64,000 bases of DNA from Glossina fuscipes (GCF_014805625.2 NW_023998414.1:2085492-2149491); one strand, 5' to 3'. Numbered from the stretch's first letter, positions 24,269 through 35,910 are shown. The notes: a model not told the origin generated them from the sequence alone. Numbers and translations: made by a program.

Positions 24269-24532
24269 TGCAGTAAAACGGAATTTCAGTATAATTGCTG
24301 CGAGGAGATAAAGCCGAGACAAACGAAAATACTTTCCATCGAACAAGAAGTTAATGGTAATAAAAACACAAAAAATCTGATCATAAATTTGCTGCCTGCT
24401 GTAATGGAAATCGATTCAAAAACGATTCAACGACTTATGTCTTTGAGTGATGAAAAGTTCGCGATCTCTACTGAGTCCTACGCAATAGGACATTATATGC
24501 AAAATTATTTCTCACTTTCTCCCAGAGAATGA
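24269..24532 (+). other. Open stretch without a start codon, unknown
   Basis: Eighty-seven sense codons precede a TGA, with no early ATG; the first in-frame Met is about codon 46. The peptide has balanced composition (e.g. SKTIQRLMSLSDEKF and YAIGHYMQNYFSLSPRE) rather than low complexity. It could be a chance frame, an exon fragment or an eroded transposon piece. No family is recognised. Confidence 0.15.
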
Positions 24533-25243
24533 ATGCAAGAATTAATTCAATTAATAAAAAGTTCGCGTTGAGAACTAGCCTTCCATGGCGCTGACATTCA
24601 CGATAAATTTGTTGTTTATTCTTTAAGACGTTCTTACGATCTGATTACTGATTCTTAATATAAGAAAACCGCGATCATAATTTCATATAAATTTGTGGGT
24701 TAAAAACTTAGGCGCTTACTTAGTCCTCAGAAGCGAGAGAAAAGGTATTCCGCAATAATTTGCTTTACCTGAAGCGGATCACATGAACGCTTCTAATTGA
24801 AAATTTTATTTGTAGGAAACAAATTATTTATTGTCTCAATGTTGTGTAAACTTTTTAAAGCATTTTTCGAATTTTTCTTATTCTTATATATATCAAACAT
24901 CATATATCATATAGATTAACCGTTATTTTGATAATGAACTCATTCACGGCTATAAAATGACGTCCTTGTCTAGAAGACGAGAGTTAAGAAGCTCACGGGA
25001 AAGGGCCGCCTTATCACAGGATCTCTTATTCGCAGGATTGTTAAGAATATTTAAGAAGACTTTCTTCTATTCATTTATTGTAGCCGTGGTTCTTAACGTT
25101 TGAAGAAGCATCAGTAGTACATCAAAATTAATCGACCATAAAAGCCGGATTTTTTAAGAATTTTTGTTAACTCTCTTAACAATACGTAAAACTGTGAAAG
25201 TGTTTAATACTTCATATGTATTGTGTAATAGAGAAAGCGCTCA

Positions 25244-25275
<32 letters not shown>

Positions 25276-26389
25276 GCTAAGAAAGAGGTTAAGAAATAGA
25301 ATACAAAAGCCATTATTTTTGCTTTTTTTTTTATTTTTATTTTTTTAATTTTTTATCCAAAATTCTGTTAGTGCTATATGCTCATGAAAAAGCATTTTTC
25401 TTTTTTCCTTTTTTTGGTTTTTTGTTTTTCCCTCTTCTTCTTCGGTAGTTTACAGTTAAAGCAGATGTTTTACTTTTTATTATCAAAAGATAATCTATGA
25501 ATGGCACGGCACACGGGTATGCAAATGGCATTTTAAATAATGTTGACAAAGTGCAAATAAGCTTGGAATAAAAGAAATATATATATATATATTATGTGCT
25601 GTTTATTCCTTTTATACCAAGCTATGCATGTACATAATATAAATAGCAATGTAAAGTAAATAAATACATTTTTAAGATTTTTCTTTCATATTTTCTTTGT
25701 TTTTGTTTTTGTTCATTTTTCTATGCAAAAACTTTTCAAATTATATGTATACGGTTGTCAAGCATTTTAAATAGAATTTTAACATATATATATTCCTTGT
25801 CTCTTTGCAAAAGTGATTTTGTAATAGCAATAAAAGTAATGTTGACGAGATGATTATTTAATGAATATCCGATGCGTATAGTTAATCTCTGTTGTCTTTC
25901 AAGTGTAATAGAATTTTTATTGTTGCCATTGAATCGTTATGATTTACATTAAAGTAAGGGGCAAGGGGTTGTTCTTACTCACATAGCCGCCTAAAAGAAG
26001 CGATACTTTTTTTTCTTCTTTTTTTTGTTTACAATGTTAAAAAGTTATGTTAAGCATATATTTAAGCAAATCAAAAACAAAACAAAAAAAAAAGAGAAAG
26101 AGAAAGAGAAAGAAGAAATTATTATTCAAAAATAAAATAAAATGACAACAACGCTGCGATTCTCGCGAGACATGTTTAATTTAATCCATCCCATAGCTGA
26201 TGCAAAAACATACTATAGCGGGTCACGATTCACCATTTAATACCGTACATCAATTCGCTGAATACAGTTATTCATATAAGGACTACTCTTCAAAATAAAA
26301 CGTTATATGAGAAGAGGGCCGGAAAGGTGACGCGATTCAAATCATTTTCAATAGAATTCGTTCTTAGGTCCAAACTCGTCGTTATACAA

Positions 26390-26520
26390 AATTTGGTTGA
26401 AAACATTAATAAAAACATGAACAGACATCCGAAGGACAGACGGATAGACAAACATTGAATATAATAGATTCATAAAGTGATGCTTGAATGATCGATCGAT
26501 ATAATAGAAGGTGAGAGTGT
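26390..26520 (-). repeat. Dispersed-repeat core, minus orientation
   Basis: 'gaaggacagacggatagac' followed by 'ataatagattcataaagtg' fits the reverse-complement core and head spacing of the family. It is degenerate. Confidence 0.45.
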
Positions 26521-27284
26521 TTCAAGTCTTTCTAAGTCTTTTATATATCCGTGCAGACTTCATATTCAAATAATAGTCAATAAAATACTCACCAAATATG
26601 AAATTTTTATAACAGAAGGCAAAAAATGATTGCAGGCAGCCACGAAAACATATTTAACATAATACGCAATTTTTCCTTTTCCTTTATCACTTGCCTTCTA
26701 TCCACTTATTGGCATCATTTGCATAAGTGGATCTCGTCACATTGTTAAAAAATAAAAGCAGTCACATAAACGCGGAATTTAGATTGTAAACCGTCTGGCA
26801 TACTTACCGGTAAATTTACTCTCGCGGGCGGGTGGTATAAGAATTAACGCCACTCTAGAAAAAAAAAAATTTTTTTTTTGTTTCTTTATTGTTTAAATGA
26901 TATCTTAAATTATGAAGAAAGACATACGAACCCATAAAAAATTTTTAAATAAAATTTTTTTTTAAATAATCGAAATAGTTGATATTCTGTCTGAATAGCA
27001 ACTACGTAGCGGGATTGCAGGTGGTTAAACCTTGAAAAGCATCGTTGTCACTCTGCATGTCACTCTAACATATTCGAATCCTTCCTTGAAATCCCATTCT
27101 AAAGTGAAGCATGCAGCGATTTTCAATAATATTAATTTTTAAATTTATTGCCTTTCCTTTGGACAAAAAGTGAGGCTTCTCATTAAACTGCATTCAAGCG
27201 AATCGCAGGAAAATAATTGTACTTACTGACTGAGTTATCGGCATATATCATAGATTAAATGCATTCTTTTTCCATACAATCTAT
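26521..27284. other. Gene-free stretch
   Basis: AT-rich, with opposed A and T runs at about 26861-26879. Nothing else is recognised. Confidence 0.45.
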
Positions 27285-27396
27285 CACATGCAGTACAAAT
27301 GTTTGTGCGGGTGTATGCAACATCCAGTCGGGCTCGATATGAACTCGCCTATTATTATATTGATCGATTCAGAGTTACTCTGTAAATGTTTCCAAG

Positions 27397-27430
<34 letters not shown>

Positions 27431-27545
27431 CGCTTGTCCATTTGATGTCTCTTCATGCACTCTTGCGTTCACAATTTTTGAGATATTTTGAAAGCTATTA
27501 CAAGTGATTCCGACCGGTTCACTTTCCACGTAGCTGAATAACTGT
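27285..27545 (+). repeat. Dispersed-repeat copy with (TCTG)n core
   Basis: 'tttgtgcgggtgtatgcaac' followed by 'atccag' matches the copy at 50545-50760 ('tttgtgcggatgtatgcaac', 'atccagaag'). The GTCCGTC core has become a (TCTG)n array at 27399-27428. The overlapping open frames on both strands are artefacts of this array. Confidence 0.55.
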
Positions 27546-28668
27546 ATGAAGGTCAGCGGTGTAAAGTATTGAAAGTTGGAACATGGCCGCTAATAATTTT
27601 TTTCACTTGCTTGGATTTAATAGGGAATTGAAATTTGATTTTGCTACCCTTGAGCCATTTGCTACCTGAGCTCAAATGTATTGTCTGTTGTTCTCTGTCA
27701 CAATATTAATTCCTTTATCGCAATCATTATGGTGACCACATCTGCCCTAAGTAATACAGCGTTCGCTAATAAGAATTATCACAAGGTAAAATTAAAATAT
27801 TTAACATCCACTACTTAGTGTTGTATGAATCAGTTTGAAGAAAAGAAGTCTTTACTCGATGATATCAAGCGTAAGTTCCAGCTCATTAATTGAAAATAAC
27901 GTTTCTTATATCAAACGACAATAAACGACATACAGATCTTACATTGCATGCAAGAAACGTTAGGTCACTTTATGGAATAGCTACTAATGATTTTGTATAT
28001 CGTAATACTTGGCGTTATTACTACTCTGGCAACCCAAGCATTCGCTAGGCTTGTTAGCAATAATATGAGAGAGATACATCTACATGTCCAATGGAGAATG
28101 TAATTTAGTCCTCAAGAGTTCAGTAAAATGTACGACTATAGGGTGGATCATAGGGTTTTAAAAAGATTTCTGTCATGTCCGTTTGCAAAACAATTTCAGG
28201 AAATCTTCCCTATTATGCACTTACGTTCGCAATTTCAACTCTGACTACTACGCTGTTCCTCTCGCTTTTCCCTACAATCCATCATAACAACTCCTAAGTG
28301 GCTGAAAGAAGTAAGCAAAGAAAAAGAAGACACCACCACACTTCATACTTGGATTTCCGTCTACGGGTTCCCTATGACTTGCTATATCGATTGAAAATAA
28401 AGTTCGAAATTTTGTGTTTTTTTTTTCTTTTGAGTATTTTTCTGATGATTTAACTAATTGCTAACATTCTGTCGAATGTGTGTGCGTTTTCCCAGTAAGA
28501 GTCAGACATTTTGCATACAAGAACTCGACACTCAAAGGAACCGTTCAAAAAAATGCTAATAATTTCATGAACAATAGAGTTCAAAATGTTTGTCTTTCCC
28601 CAACTTTTAACAACGTTCTTCGGTGCGAATTGAGAGTTTTTCTATTATGATATATTAATCTTAATATC
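27546..28668. other. Gene-free stretch
   Basis: No gene recognised and no chromodomain-like sequence seen upstream of the chromo-shadow frame. 'tctgtcatgtccgtttgc' near 28170 may be a fragment of the dispersed repeat. Confidence 0.45.
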
Positions 28669-28909
28669 GTATGTCATTTTCCATAATTTTGTTAGATGTG
28701 CTTCGTTAAAGATCCCTTCAAAAAAATCCCATAAAATTTAGAAATCCTTCGAAACACCTGACCTCACCTTAGTTTGCAATAAGTGTGCAAACGAGGAAAC
28801 TCTAAAAAGTTGAAAAGCAAATGACAATTACTCTCTAAGTCTTCTTTAAAATCGGTGACTTGTTCATTTGTTCTGATTGCGAACTGCGGATAGAAAAGAA
28901 ATTTTAGAT

Positions 28910-29149
28910 ATGCTATACCATAGTGAGAGATATGACGAACCAGCCGACATGAGCTGTATTCATGAGCTGCAGCCGACCGAAATTATATGTGCGACCAAAG
29001 AACCCTCGGGCCGAGTATTATTTCTGATTCAGTGCAGAGATCCGCATGGTACTCACGTTGTGGATGCAGAAGACGCAAAAGTACTCTGGCCACAACTCGT
29101 TATCCGATTCTATGAGAAAGTATGGCGGAATTTAAACAAAAATAAGTGA
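28910..29149 (+). CDS. Stand-alone chromo-shadow-domain protein (HP1-like), copy 1
   Basis: A 79-codon frame starts at the first in-frame ATG. The frame is open for 11 more codons upstream, to a TGA at 28874, but without another ATG. The product is essentially one chromo shadow domain. It has an E-I-I-C-A-T-x-x-P-S-G strand, then GRVLFLIQCRD (the G-x-L-x-F-L-I/V-K/Q strand of HP1), and a C-terminal helix with WPQLVIRFYEKVW matching the family's P-Q-x-V-I-x-F-Y-E. There is no chromodomain or hinge. HP1 shadow domains dimerise and bind PxVxL-type peptides in nuclear chromatin; the Trp usually found just after this helix is not at the usual position. Drosophila has precedents for shadow-only HP1 paralogues (Umbrea/HP6). 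Expression is unproven, and a 3' exon of a longer gene is possible. Confidence 0.65.
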   Translation: MLYHSERYDEPADMSCIHELQPTEIICATKEPSGRVLFLIQCRDPHGTHVVDAEDAKVLWPQLVIRFYEKVWRNLNKNK

Positions 29150-29154
29150 ATAAA
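29149..29154 (+). promoter_or_regulatory. AATAAA polyadenylation signal candidate
   Basis: AATAAA overlaps the last base of the stop codon of copy 1, and the arrangement is the same in copy 2 (62595-62600). It would give a very short 3' UTR. Confidence 0.4.
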
Positions 29155-29383
29155 AAAAATTCTTAATTATATAACATTGATGTTATGTTTCATTGAAGCA
29201 TTAGATGGAAGTTTGAATTTTTTCTTTTTATTAAATTATTTTTATTTATCGTTTAGTTGTAGATTAGAGGGATTACCGTAAATATTTTTTAAGTTGGATA
29301 TATAAGCCATAAGGCTTCTTGGCTTAGTCCATCCTAAAGCAACATCGAAAAGCAAAAAAAAATTTTTTAAGGGAATGAAATTT

Positions 29384-31224
29384 AAGAAATAATTGCAATC
29401 GTTGGCGAAAAGAAGCAGAAAAATACGGATTCGAATAAAGGTGAAAAGCGAAGAAAGAAAGTGAAGTAAAAGTGAAAAGTATTTTCGCATTTTAGAGTGT
29501 TATCCGTTGAGTAATCAGAACAATTAACAAAGTAAGCTTTTTTGGATGGTTCTAGCAAATGTTGAAATTTAGATTAGGATGAGATGAAAATTCGCTTAAA
29601 ATGGCAAGAACTTCATTAAGTCATTTGACTTTGAGAAAATTTTAATTTTTTTTTTTTTGCTTGTTTTTATTTAATCATTACGTTCAGTATTCAGTGTTCA
29701 GTGTTTAGTGTTCTCAGCGTACGATTCAAGTAAATCCCCAACTAATCATGTTAGGTCATTCAATTCTAATGAATAGATGATATGATTGATAGAGAGGCGA
29801 TTTTTTGGTTCTTCAATGATTCCCTTTGTTCCACTGATCCAGTATTGCATTGATATATTCATAGTAACAACATAGTCTGCATTAAGCAACGTTCACTTTT
29901 ACTTTCCTTTTAAAGCTTTTAGTCTTCAGATTCTTCATATGGTCGATTATTGTTACGTGCTGGAAGGCTCTTCAACTTGTAGGCAAATCAATTTTTACCA
30001 CTTACCGTTAAACAATTAAAAAATCAAATCAAGATATACTTTGCTGTTTATCAAATTACACGGGCCATTTTGATTGTGAGAGTAGTATAGAACGGAGAGT
30101 TGCATAGTCTGTGCAAATTCGAGGAACATATTGTTAATTGACCCCCGATATCATTACCTATGCATTGATGTGGAGAGTGATATTATTGGATTTGTTAAAT
30201 AATATACAATTTGAATACACCGCCGCTTACATTGTCTTAAAATCTTCTTCTTCTTCTTCTTCGTCTTCTGCGAATCAGCAAATTAACAACGGGCGATTTA
30301 CAGAGTTAAGTAAAAAAGGTTTGACGTGAACACGAAGTATTTTATTTGAATTCTAAATAAAGATGCAAAAAATCACAGTTGGATTTGTTTTTGTGCGATG
30401 ATTTTTATACGATTTTGTTGTTGTTCGATTTAGCTAATGCGTCCTGTTCCTCTTCTGTTTGATTTTGTTTTTTTGTGCGGTATGCAAAAATGAATGAATA
30501 TTTTTTGAATTTTGAATTTTATTATCAAGAAATGTACATGAGACCATGACGGGGGACACAAGAACAAGAATTGGCTTCTCTGCCAGCGGATAAGATATGT
30601 GCAGGGATTCAGCTTTGCACCGGCAAGCGACTGAAAGCATTTTCTTGCAAAAAAAGACCACAATTCTGGAAAAAAGTTTGATATACCAAAATGGAGCTTC
30701 CCTCCATGGCGTATATGCAGTTATCGCGATGTGTTCGTGCAGCTGAGCAGCTGACGTCGTTGCAAAGATTTATTATCGTGTGCATGTTAACAAAACACAA
30801 AGTGAGTCAATTCGAGGGGACTTCAGGGAATCAGTTTATCGCACGGATATGAGCGTTTTGCACTATGCCGAGTCATATTGAATTATATGCATTTTGATAA
30901 TGTAACCAAGACGTTCAAAATGAGATAATACAAAATATTTTAAATGTCTCCAGGTAATGTGTAATTTCATTATATATTTTGCTTGGAAAGCACTTTCTCG
31001 CTATTTCGCAAAGATTTGACATATTTTCTAAGGGATCCCTCTCCACCGCATGAGATGAACTTTTCTTTTTTGCGATTCTTCCTCGCGGTTCATATCTTGC
31101 CATTTATGCTTGTGTATCTGCTTCTACAATCTCATCTAAATGATGTGTGCAATGAGATGTGTAGTGCTTTCCTATCATAATTTTGCCTTCCTTGGCCGTC
31201 GTTCGCAACGGGTAATTTCACCAT
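29384..31224. other. Gene-free stretch
   Basis: No supported gene. It includes tandem 'cagtgttt'-like units near 29690-29715 and (CTT)n at 30244-30262. A short conserved-looking peptide motif lies at 30275-30318 (separate entry). Confidence 0.4.
30275..30318 (+). other. Q-I-N-N-G-R-F-T motif fragment
   Basis: These bases encode QQINNGRFT and resemble the minus strand of 38821-38860, which encodes QQVNNGRFT. Within the shared peptide most differences fall at third codon positions. They may be two diverged pieces of an unidentified coding element. Confidence 0.3.
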
Positions 31225-31590
31225 TTTTCTTTCCATATCCATCACCGAAGATTGTGGAATATGCGCATTTTGTTAGAACACTTGCAATACCCAGGAAGAA
31301 GCTTGAAAAACCTCATAAAATATATAGATTATATATTCTTGAGAATCGAGAAAATCAATAACAGCACACGCTCACAACATAACATAAAGTGATAATATTT
31401 TTATTTGGAAATGTGAAAAAATGGGGATTTTCCTCACTCCTTACAAACTAAAACAATAAAAATTTCTATATTATATTTAAAGATTTTTCAAATCTTGAAT
31501 CCGTTTCGTCTGTCCGTCTATCTGTTTGCGCACCTTTGTAGTATTTGCGGTAAACATGCTCCTGTAAGCCTTCTAACTTTAATAATTTCC
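31225..31590 (+). repeat. Dispersed-repeat copy, plus half of an inverted pair
   Basis: It starts with the family head 'tatccatcaccgaagattg', then 'cctcataaaatatatagatt' and 'ttcttgagaatc', and has the core 'cgtctgtccgtctatctg'. 'gtatttgcggtaaacatgct' follows, as in 35700-35730. It is joined tail-to-tail with a minus-oriented copy. Confidence 0.7.
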
Positions 31591-31880
31591 GAATAACGAG
31601 CAAAAATCCAAAAATTTTGCGTTGAGTTTATGCTCCACTGCGCGCTTCTGCTCCGATCAATTGGAGACATATTCAATACCAACCTGCGTACAGCAACTTC
31701 GAATGTTTCCACTAAATTTACATTTGATATATATTTTCATTTTTGCGACCATGGAAGTGCAAGCAACACACACAACACAGACGGACAGACGGACAGATAT
31801 GGCTAATTCAAATCAGGATTTATCTGATCTGATTAGTCTGATCAAGAATACATATATACTTTATAGGATTTCTGAATCTT
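31591..31880 (-). repeat. Dispersed-repeat copy, minus half of an inverted pair
   Basis: It is nearly the same as 22290-22545: 'gttgagtttatgctccactg', 'ctccgatcaattggagaca', then 'cagacggacagacggacag' and 'ctgatcaagaatacatatat'. The open frames across it are shadows of the repeat. Confidence 0.8.
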
Positions 31881-32400
31881 TCGTTTAAATGTTACATATA
31901 TTATGGAAAAAGAGAAAATGAGTACAGTGGCGGGGTATAACAAGGCCTTCTCCTGCAATGGAAATAAACTGAATTCGCTTTGAAAAAACATCATCACCAA
32001 TGGAAGTAAACAGAAAGCGATAAACTGAAGAAGAAAATAATTTTTGTAAAATATGCACCTACACATAATGCAAAATGAATTTTTCTTTCTCTTTCATGTG
32101 TTCGTGCTCGTTATGAGTGTACGTTTGATTTCATTTTATTTATATTACATAAACATATTATTGTTTTGTTAAAATTACAAACTAATTAGAGGTTAACATA
32201 ATCTGAAAAGTATTATAAATTCTTTCAGTAACTCTCAGACTGTGTCAACCTAATTCGTTATGTCCTTTGTCTTTTCTTTTTTACACGTTACTCCGGCAAA
32301 TAGAAAATTAATAATGTAATAATGTGTATGATGATGAATTTATTACTTACATATATATTATATATATTGAAATATCCATAGATAGTGTTACACATACACA

Positions 32401-32441
<41 letters not shown>

Positions 32442-32849
32442 TTAACAATATCTCTAAAAGAGATATTCAATTACAAATGAATATGAAAACATATATGAAG
32501 AAATTAAGTTATTAAGTAAACATAGAAACTATTTTTATGTTCCGCTATATGCTATATGCAGTCCTCCTATTTGACCTGAAATGCAAACATAAAACCAATA
32601 CTGAGAAAAGTTTCTAAAACTAGAAAACCGCAAAGATTTGCAACAAATTTACACAACATTATTATTATGTATATATATGTATATTTACATATGTATTTAT
32701 ATTGCTTTGATCTCTATTAAAAAAATTTAAATAAAACAATATACAAAACGAAATAGCATTTGGCCACAACGGACGTTATAAGGCGAGCAATCAGCAGCTG
32801 TGCGAGCCAATACTACGTATAGCTATTTAAGTTAAGCGCATGTGTCTGC

Positions 32850-32852
32850 GTG

Positions 32853-32887
<35 letters not shown>
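32850..32887. repeat. (TG)n microsatellite
   Basis: A TG dinucleotide array with one TGCG interruption. Confidence 0.95.
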
Positions 32888-32891
<4 letters not shown>

Positions 32892-32970
32892 GTTTATATT
32901 CATTTCATATAGTTACAAAGTTGTGCAGAAGTTTACAAATTTTTACTTACTTCCGTTTATACATTCAAAT

Positions 32971-33103
32971 ATATCTATATATATATATATATATATATAT
33001 ATNNNNNNNNNNNNNNNNNNNNNNNNNNNNNNNNNNNNNNNNNNNNNNNNNNNNNNNNNNNNNNNNNNNNNNNNNNNNNNNNNNNNNNNNNNNNNNNNNN
33101 NNA

Positions 33104-33128
<25 letters not shown>
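32971..33128. repeat. (TA)n array containing a 100-N assembly gap
   Basis: TA repeats lie on both sides of exactly 100 Ns (33003-33102). The gap is a placeholder inside the microsatellite, and its true length is unknown. Confidence 0.97.
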
Positions 33129-33135
<7 letters not shown>

Positions 33136-33497
33136 GTTAGATTCAAATACTTAGATGAAGAGAAAAGTTAACTTTAGTTAGTACTTTCTATAGAGCTTTA
33201 AGTTTTAAGTTTTCGTTTTCGTTTTCGTTTTATTTTCTTTTCTTTTTTTTTTTCTATTCTTTTTTTTGGTTGCTAGTGTTGTGTAAATATTTTCCAAGAA
33301 ATGATTTTCCTTGAATAATATTTAGGAAAAGTTTTTCAACAATTAAATTGTAACTCAATTTCAAGGAAATAGTTGTAGCCATGTAGTCATTCTAGTTCCA
33401 AGCGAACATTACATCTATCATTATATAGTTAATATAGCTAATCTTGTAAAAGCATTATATATTTTCATATTAGAAAAAAACAAAGAAAATTAAGAAA

Positions 33498-33830
33498 ATG
33501 ATGCTGCGACAGATGGTTATTCCATTTACAGAAACGCAACATTCACCTCACTACAAATTCCTATTCTCTAGTATTCGCATTGTACGCAATGGGTTTTATC
33601 TGAAGCTTAATTCACAAGCTTATCTTAACTTATCGGCTCCTATCATGTTAAAACTTGCATTGATTATATCCATAACGTCCAGAACGGCCTACGTGTTATT
33701 ATATCAATCGATGCAAAAGCATTTCATGAGACGCAATATTAACTTATCTGCCTATCTGCTTATCCACCTGACTGATGTTTGTACAGGTGTATGTATGTTG
33801 GAATATATCTGTGAGACATATATATTATGA
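33498..33830 (+). CDS. Open frame of 110 codons, unknown
   Basis: This is one of the longest ATG-started frames not made of simple repeats, with a fly-like start context (GAAAATG). It has a hydrophobic stretch around residues 45-70 (PIMLKLALIISITSRTAYVL) that might span a membrane. No family is recognised, no splice or polyadenylation context supports it, and its 3' part has pyrimidine-rich sequence loosely like the dispersed repeat. Chance is the leading explanation. Confidence 0.15.
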   Translation: MMLRQMVIPFTETQHSPHYKFLFSSIRIVRNGFYLKLNSQAYLNLSAPIMLKLALIISITSRTAYVLLYQSMQKHFMRRNINLSAYLLIHLTDVCTGVCMLEYICETYIL

Positions 33831-34795
33831 GATAATATTTATGAGATAATATTTTGGCAGTTGTTCAAAGGGCAGAGGGCAAACATCATTAAGAATTTGA
33901 TGGGATCGATCAAAATTGTTATCACCATCTCTCATGTAACGCTCGATTTTCGAGAAGTTATTGAATATTAAAAATTCTCAAATTTTCATATTTTTCGACA
34001 AAGACGATTGCAAACGAAACCGTATTTTCGCAAATTGAATGAATCGAGAAAATTTGGATTTATTTTATACTCTTCCATGTACAAGTTCTTCAAAAAAAAA
34101 AAAAAAAACGAGTCTTGTTGCCACATACAAGTCAGGAAGTTAAGAAGAGAAAATCTCGATAAACAAAGCGTAATCATTTTTAAAACTAAGATCCTTTTCA
34201 ATGTCAAAAAAAAAAAAAACGAAGCCGATGGATTGTTTAACCTCAAATTTGCATTTAGCATAAGCGTAAAGTATCTACATCTGTCGCAGACATTATATGG
34301 AATAATTTGCTCTTTCAAGGCAACTGATGGCTCAATAACGTAATGACATAATTTGTTGGTTTGCCTGGTTTCGAAATGGGAATAAGTTTAACCGATAACG
34401 GCTAATGCACACTCATACACAAAATAAATAAGTTACATTTAATTTATTTGAATTCTAGTCTTCTCGCTAATTAGGTTTTTGTTTTTGTTTTTCTTGTTCC
34501 CTTCTTCACAACCAAACAGCTATCTAGTAATAATAATGAATGAACATATGAAGAGTAGAGATAGGGTAATTGGAAGTATTTCCATATGACGGGAATCAGA
34601 GGTAGATGCCTTCGATTATTACTCTAAGCTCGATACCTTTAAAAACTTTTAACGCAAAATACCTAATATTCATATAATGGATAAAAAAAAAGTATTATCT
34701 CTTATGGCGAAATTGCATTTGCAGCATTCGCATTTTATCATTTATTAATCGCAAATGAACAAATATCGCAATTAACTTAAAACAATATATATATA
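33831..34795. other. Gene-free stretch
   Basis: No gene recognised. Two frames of 110-111 codons overlap on opposite strands at 33986-34343. They run through poly-A/poly-T tracts (34093-34108, 34206-34219) and are not credible. Confidence 0.45.
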
Positions 34796-35144
34796 TTAGT
34801 TTGGGGAAAAAGAAATCCATTATTTTTTCGGTAGATGGCTGCACTGATAGATTTCTCGTAAAGTATCGATCAAACAATTTCAGATTTATGCTCGTTGGAA
34901 AGGTGACATATCGCAGTAAAAAAAATTGGAATCTATGGAGGATTGTGAAAATCGACTACTAGAGTTTTTTTCCAAATAGAGACCAGGACTTCTATGATAG
35001 AGACATTTTGAGGTTACCTTTAAAATGGCAACAAATCATACAACAAAACGGTGCATATTTGACCCAAATCGGATAATCCGAAGCATGTTAAATAAAGTCC
35101 TGAAGTTCATATAAAAATAATGGATTTCTTTTTCCCCAAACTAA
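34796..35144 (+). mobile_element. Internally deleted mariner element, 349 bp
   Basis: Perfect 31-base terminal inverted repeats lie at 34796-34826 and 35114-35144, beginning TTAGTTTGGGGAAAAAGAAA. They are flanked by TA on both sides, the target-site duplication expected of Tc1/mariner elements. The interior keeps only the last part of a transposase (34935-35076) and a possible AATAAA. A complete mariner is about 1.3 kb, so most of the gene has been lost. The element cannot move itself but could be mobilised by a matching full-length copy. The perfect TIRs suggest it is far younger than the relic at 7132-7605. Confidence 0.9.
34935..35076 (+). pseudogene. Transposase C-terminal remnant inside the mariner
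   Basis: The frame reads DQDFYDRDILRLPLKWQQII followed by QQNGAYLTQIG and a stop at 35074-35076. This matches the mariner C-terminus pattern (F-Y-x-x-G-I-x-x-L-P-x-x-W-x-x-x-I-x-x-N-G-x-Y). Just upstream, ENRLLEFF continues the homology in another frame, so there is a one-base frameshift near 34970. The catalytic D-D-D residues lie in the deleted part. Confidence 0.8.
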
Positions 35145-35180
35145 TATATCTGGAAATTTCGTTTAATTAAGCATTTCTTG

Positions 35181-35910
35181 TTTTATACCCATCACCGAAG
35201 GATGAGGGATATATTCAGCATCAGCATCAGAGATCCCATAAACTATGTGTATGCTTGATCACCATCAAATCCTAAATCGATTTAAGCATGTCCGTCTGTC
35301 CGTCTGTCCGTCCGTGTAATGTCCGTTCTAAACATTCTCTTTCCAGTACAAAGATTGGATATTCTTGCACACAAATTGTTATTGAAAATGAGTCAAATCG
35401 ATCGAAGGACACGCCCATAGCGTCACATAAATTGAGAGCTCATCTGTTTTTCAAACGGTATTAAAAATTTGTTTTTTACTCATTACTCATAAACTATAGC
35501 AAATAAATGTACAAATATCACGAACGCATATTCCGTGGGCAATATTGTAGCGCCAGTACTCAGTATAATAGTGTATCGAAATTCATTTTTTTTTTTTTTT
35601 TTAATAACTTTAGAAGCGTATATAAATTGCTTGCCAGCTTCAAGGTTGCAATGCAACTCAACATATCCGTCTGCTCTGTCCGTCCATCTACCTGTCTACG
35701 CAACTGTGTTGTATTTGTGGTAAACATTCTCGCGTTAGCGGAAATGAATATTTCGCGTCCAAATTGGGAGCGACATAAACTTTTCACAGGACACATCCAC
35801 ACGCCTATGCTGCAAAAATTTTTATATTGAAAATAGAAAATAGCGATTGCGCCCACTTTTGGGGTAACGGTGATGGATATATAAGATTAGGTCACGACCG
35901 AGTATGATTT
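35181..35910 (+). repeat. Dispersed-repeat copy with both ends visible
   Basis: The head 'tatacccatcaccgaagg' begins at 35184. The core 'gtccgtctgtccgtctgtcc' lies near 35290, and the 3' end has 'cggtgatggatata' at 35868-35881 and 'ggtcacgaccgagta'. The head and the 3' motif are inverted repeats of each other (14 bases, one mismatch). This copy is longer than the one at 43530-44035 because it has a second core-like block ('ctctgtccgtccatctacct', near 35680), so it may be two nested or partly duplicated copies. Confidence 0.8.

Larger units (their letters stand above)
23593..26389. other. Gene-free AT-rich stretch
   Basis: No supported gene. It holds (GGCA)n at 23674-23711, poly-T at 23858-23878, (GA)n at 25243-25276, a minor open stretch at 24269-24532 (separate entry) and several T-rich runs. 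Confidence 0.45.
28669..29383 (+). repeat. Duplicated block, copy 1
   Basis: About 715 bases recur, almost identical and in the same orientation, at 62129-62832. The block carries a chromo-shadow open frame with about 240 bases of 5' and 230 bases of 3' flank. Compared with copy 2 it has 14 extra bases near 28685-28698, between two GTTA repeats, and lacks a 4-base TTTG insertion just 3' of the gene. Similarity stops abruptly at both ends. Confidence 0.9.
31881..33497. other. Gene-free stretch with microsatellites
   Basis: Nothing recognisable as a gene. It holds (TA)n at 32407-32439, (TG)n at 32850-32887 and a (TA)n interrupted by an assembly gap at 33003-33102. Confidence 0.5.

Noticed and set aside
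28877..28909. Extending the chromo-shadow frame upstream to a TTG
   Set aside because: The extra 11 codons have no ATG. Initiation at TTG is not expected in an animal nuclear gene, so the start is placed at 28910 (and 62356 in copy 2).
32840..33171. Frames across the (TA)n gap
   Set aside because: They consist of Tyr-Ile repeats and Ns.
33986..34343. Two 110-codon frames on opposite strands
   Set aside because: They overlap almost completely and cross A/T homopolymers, giving Lys and Phe runs. At most one could be real and neither has a motif.
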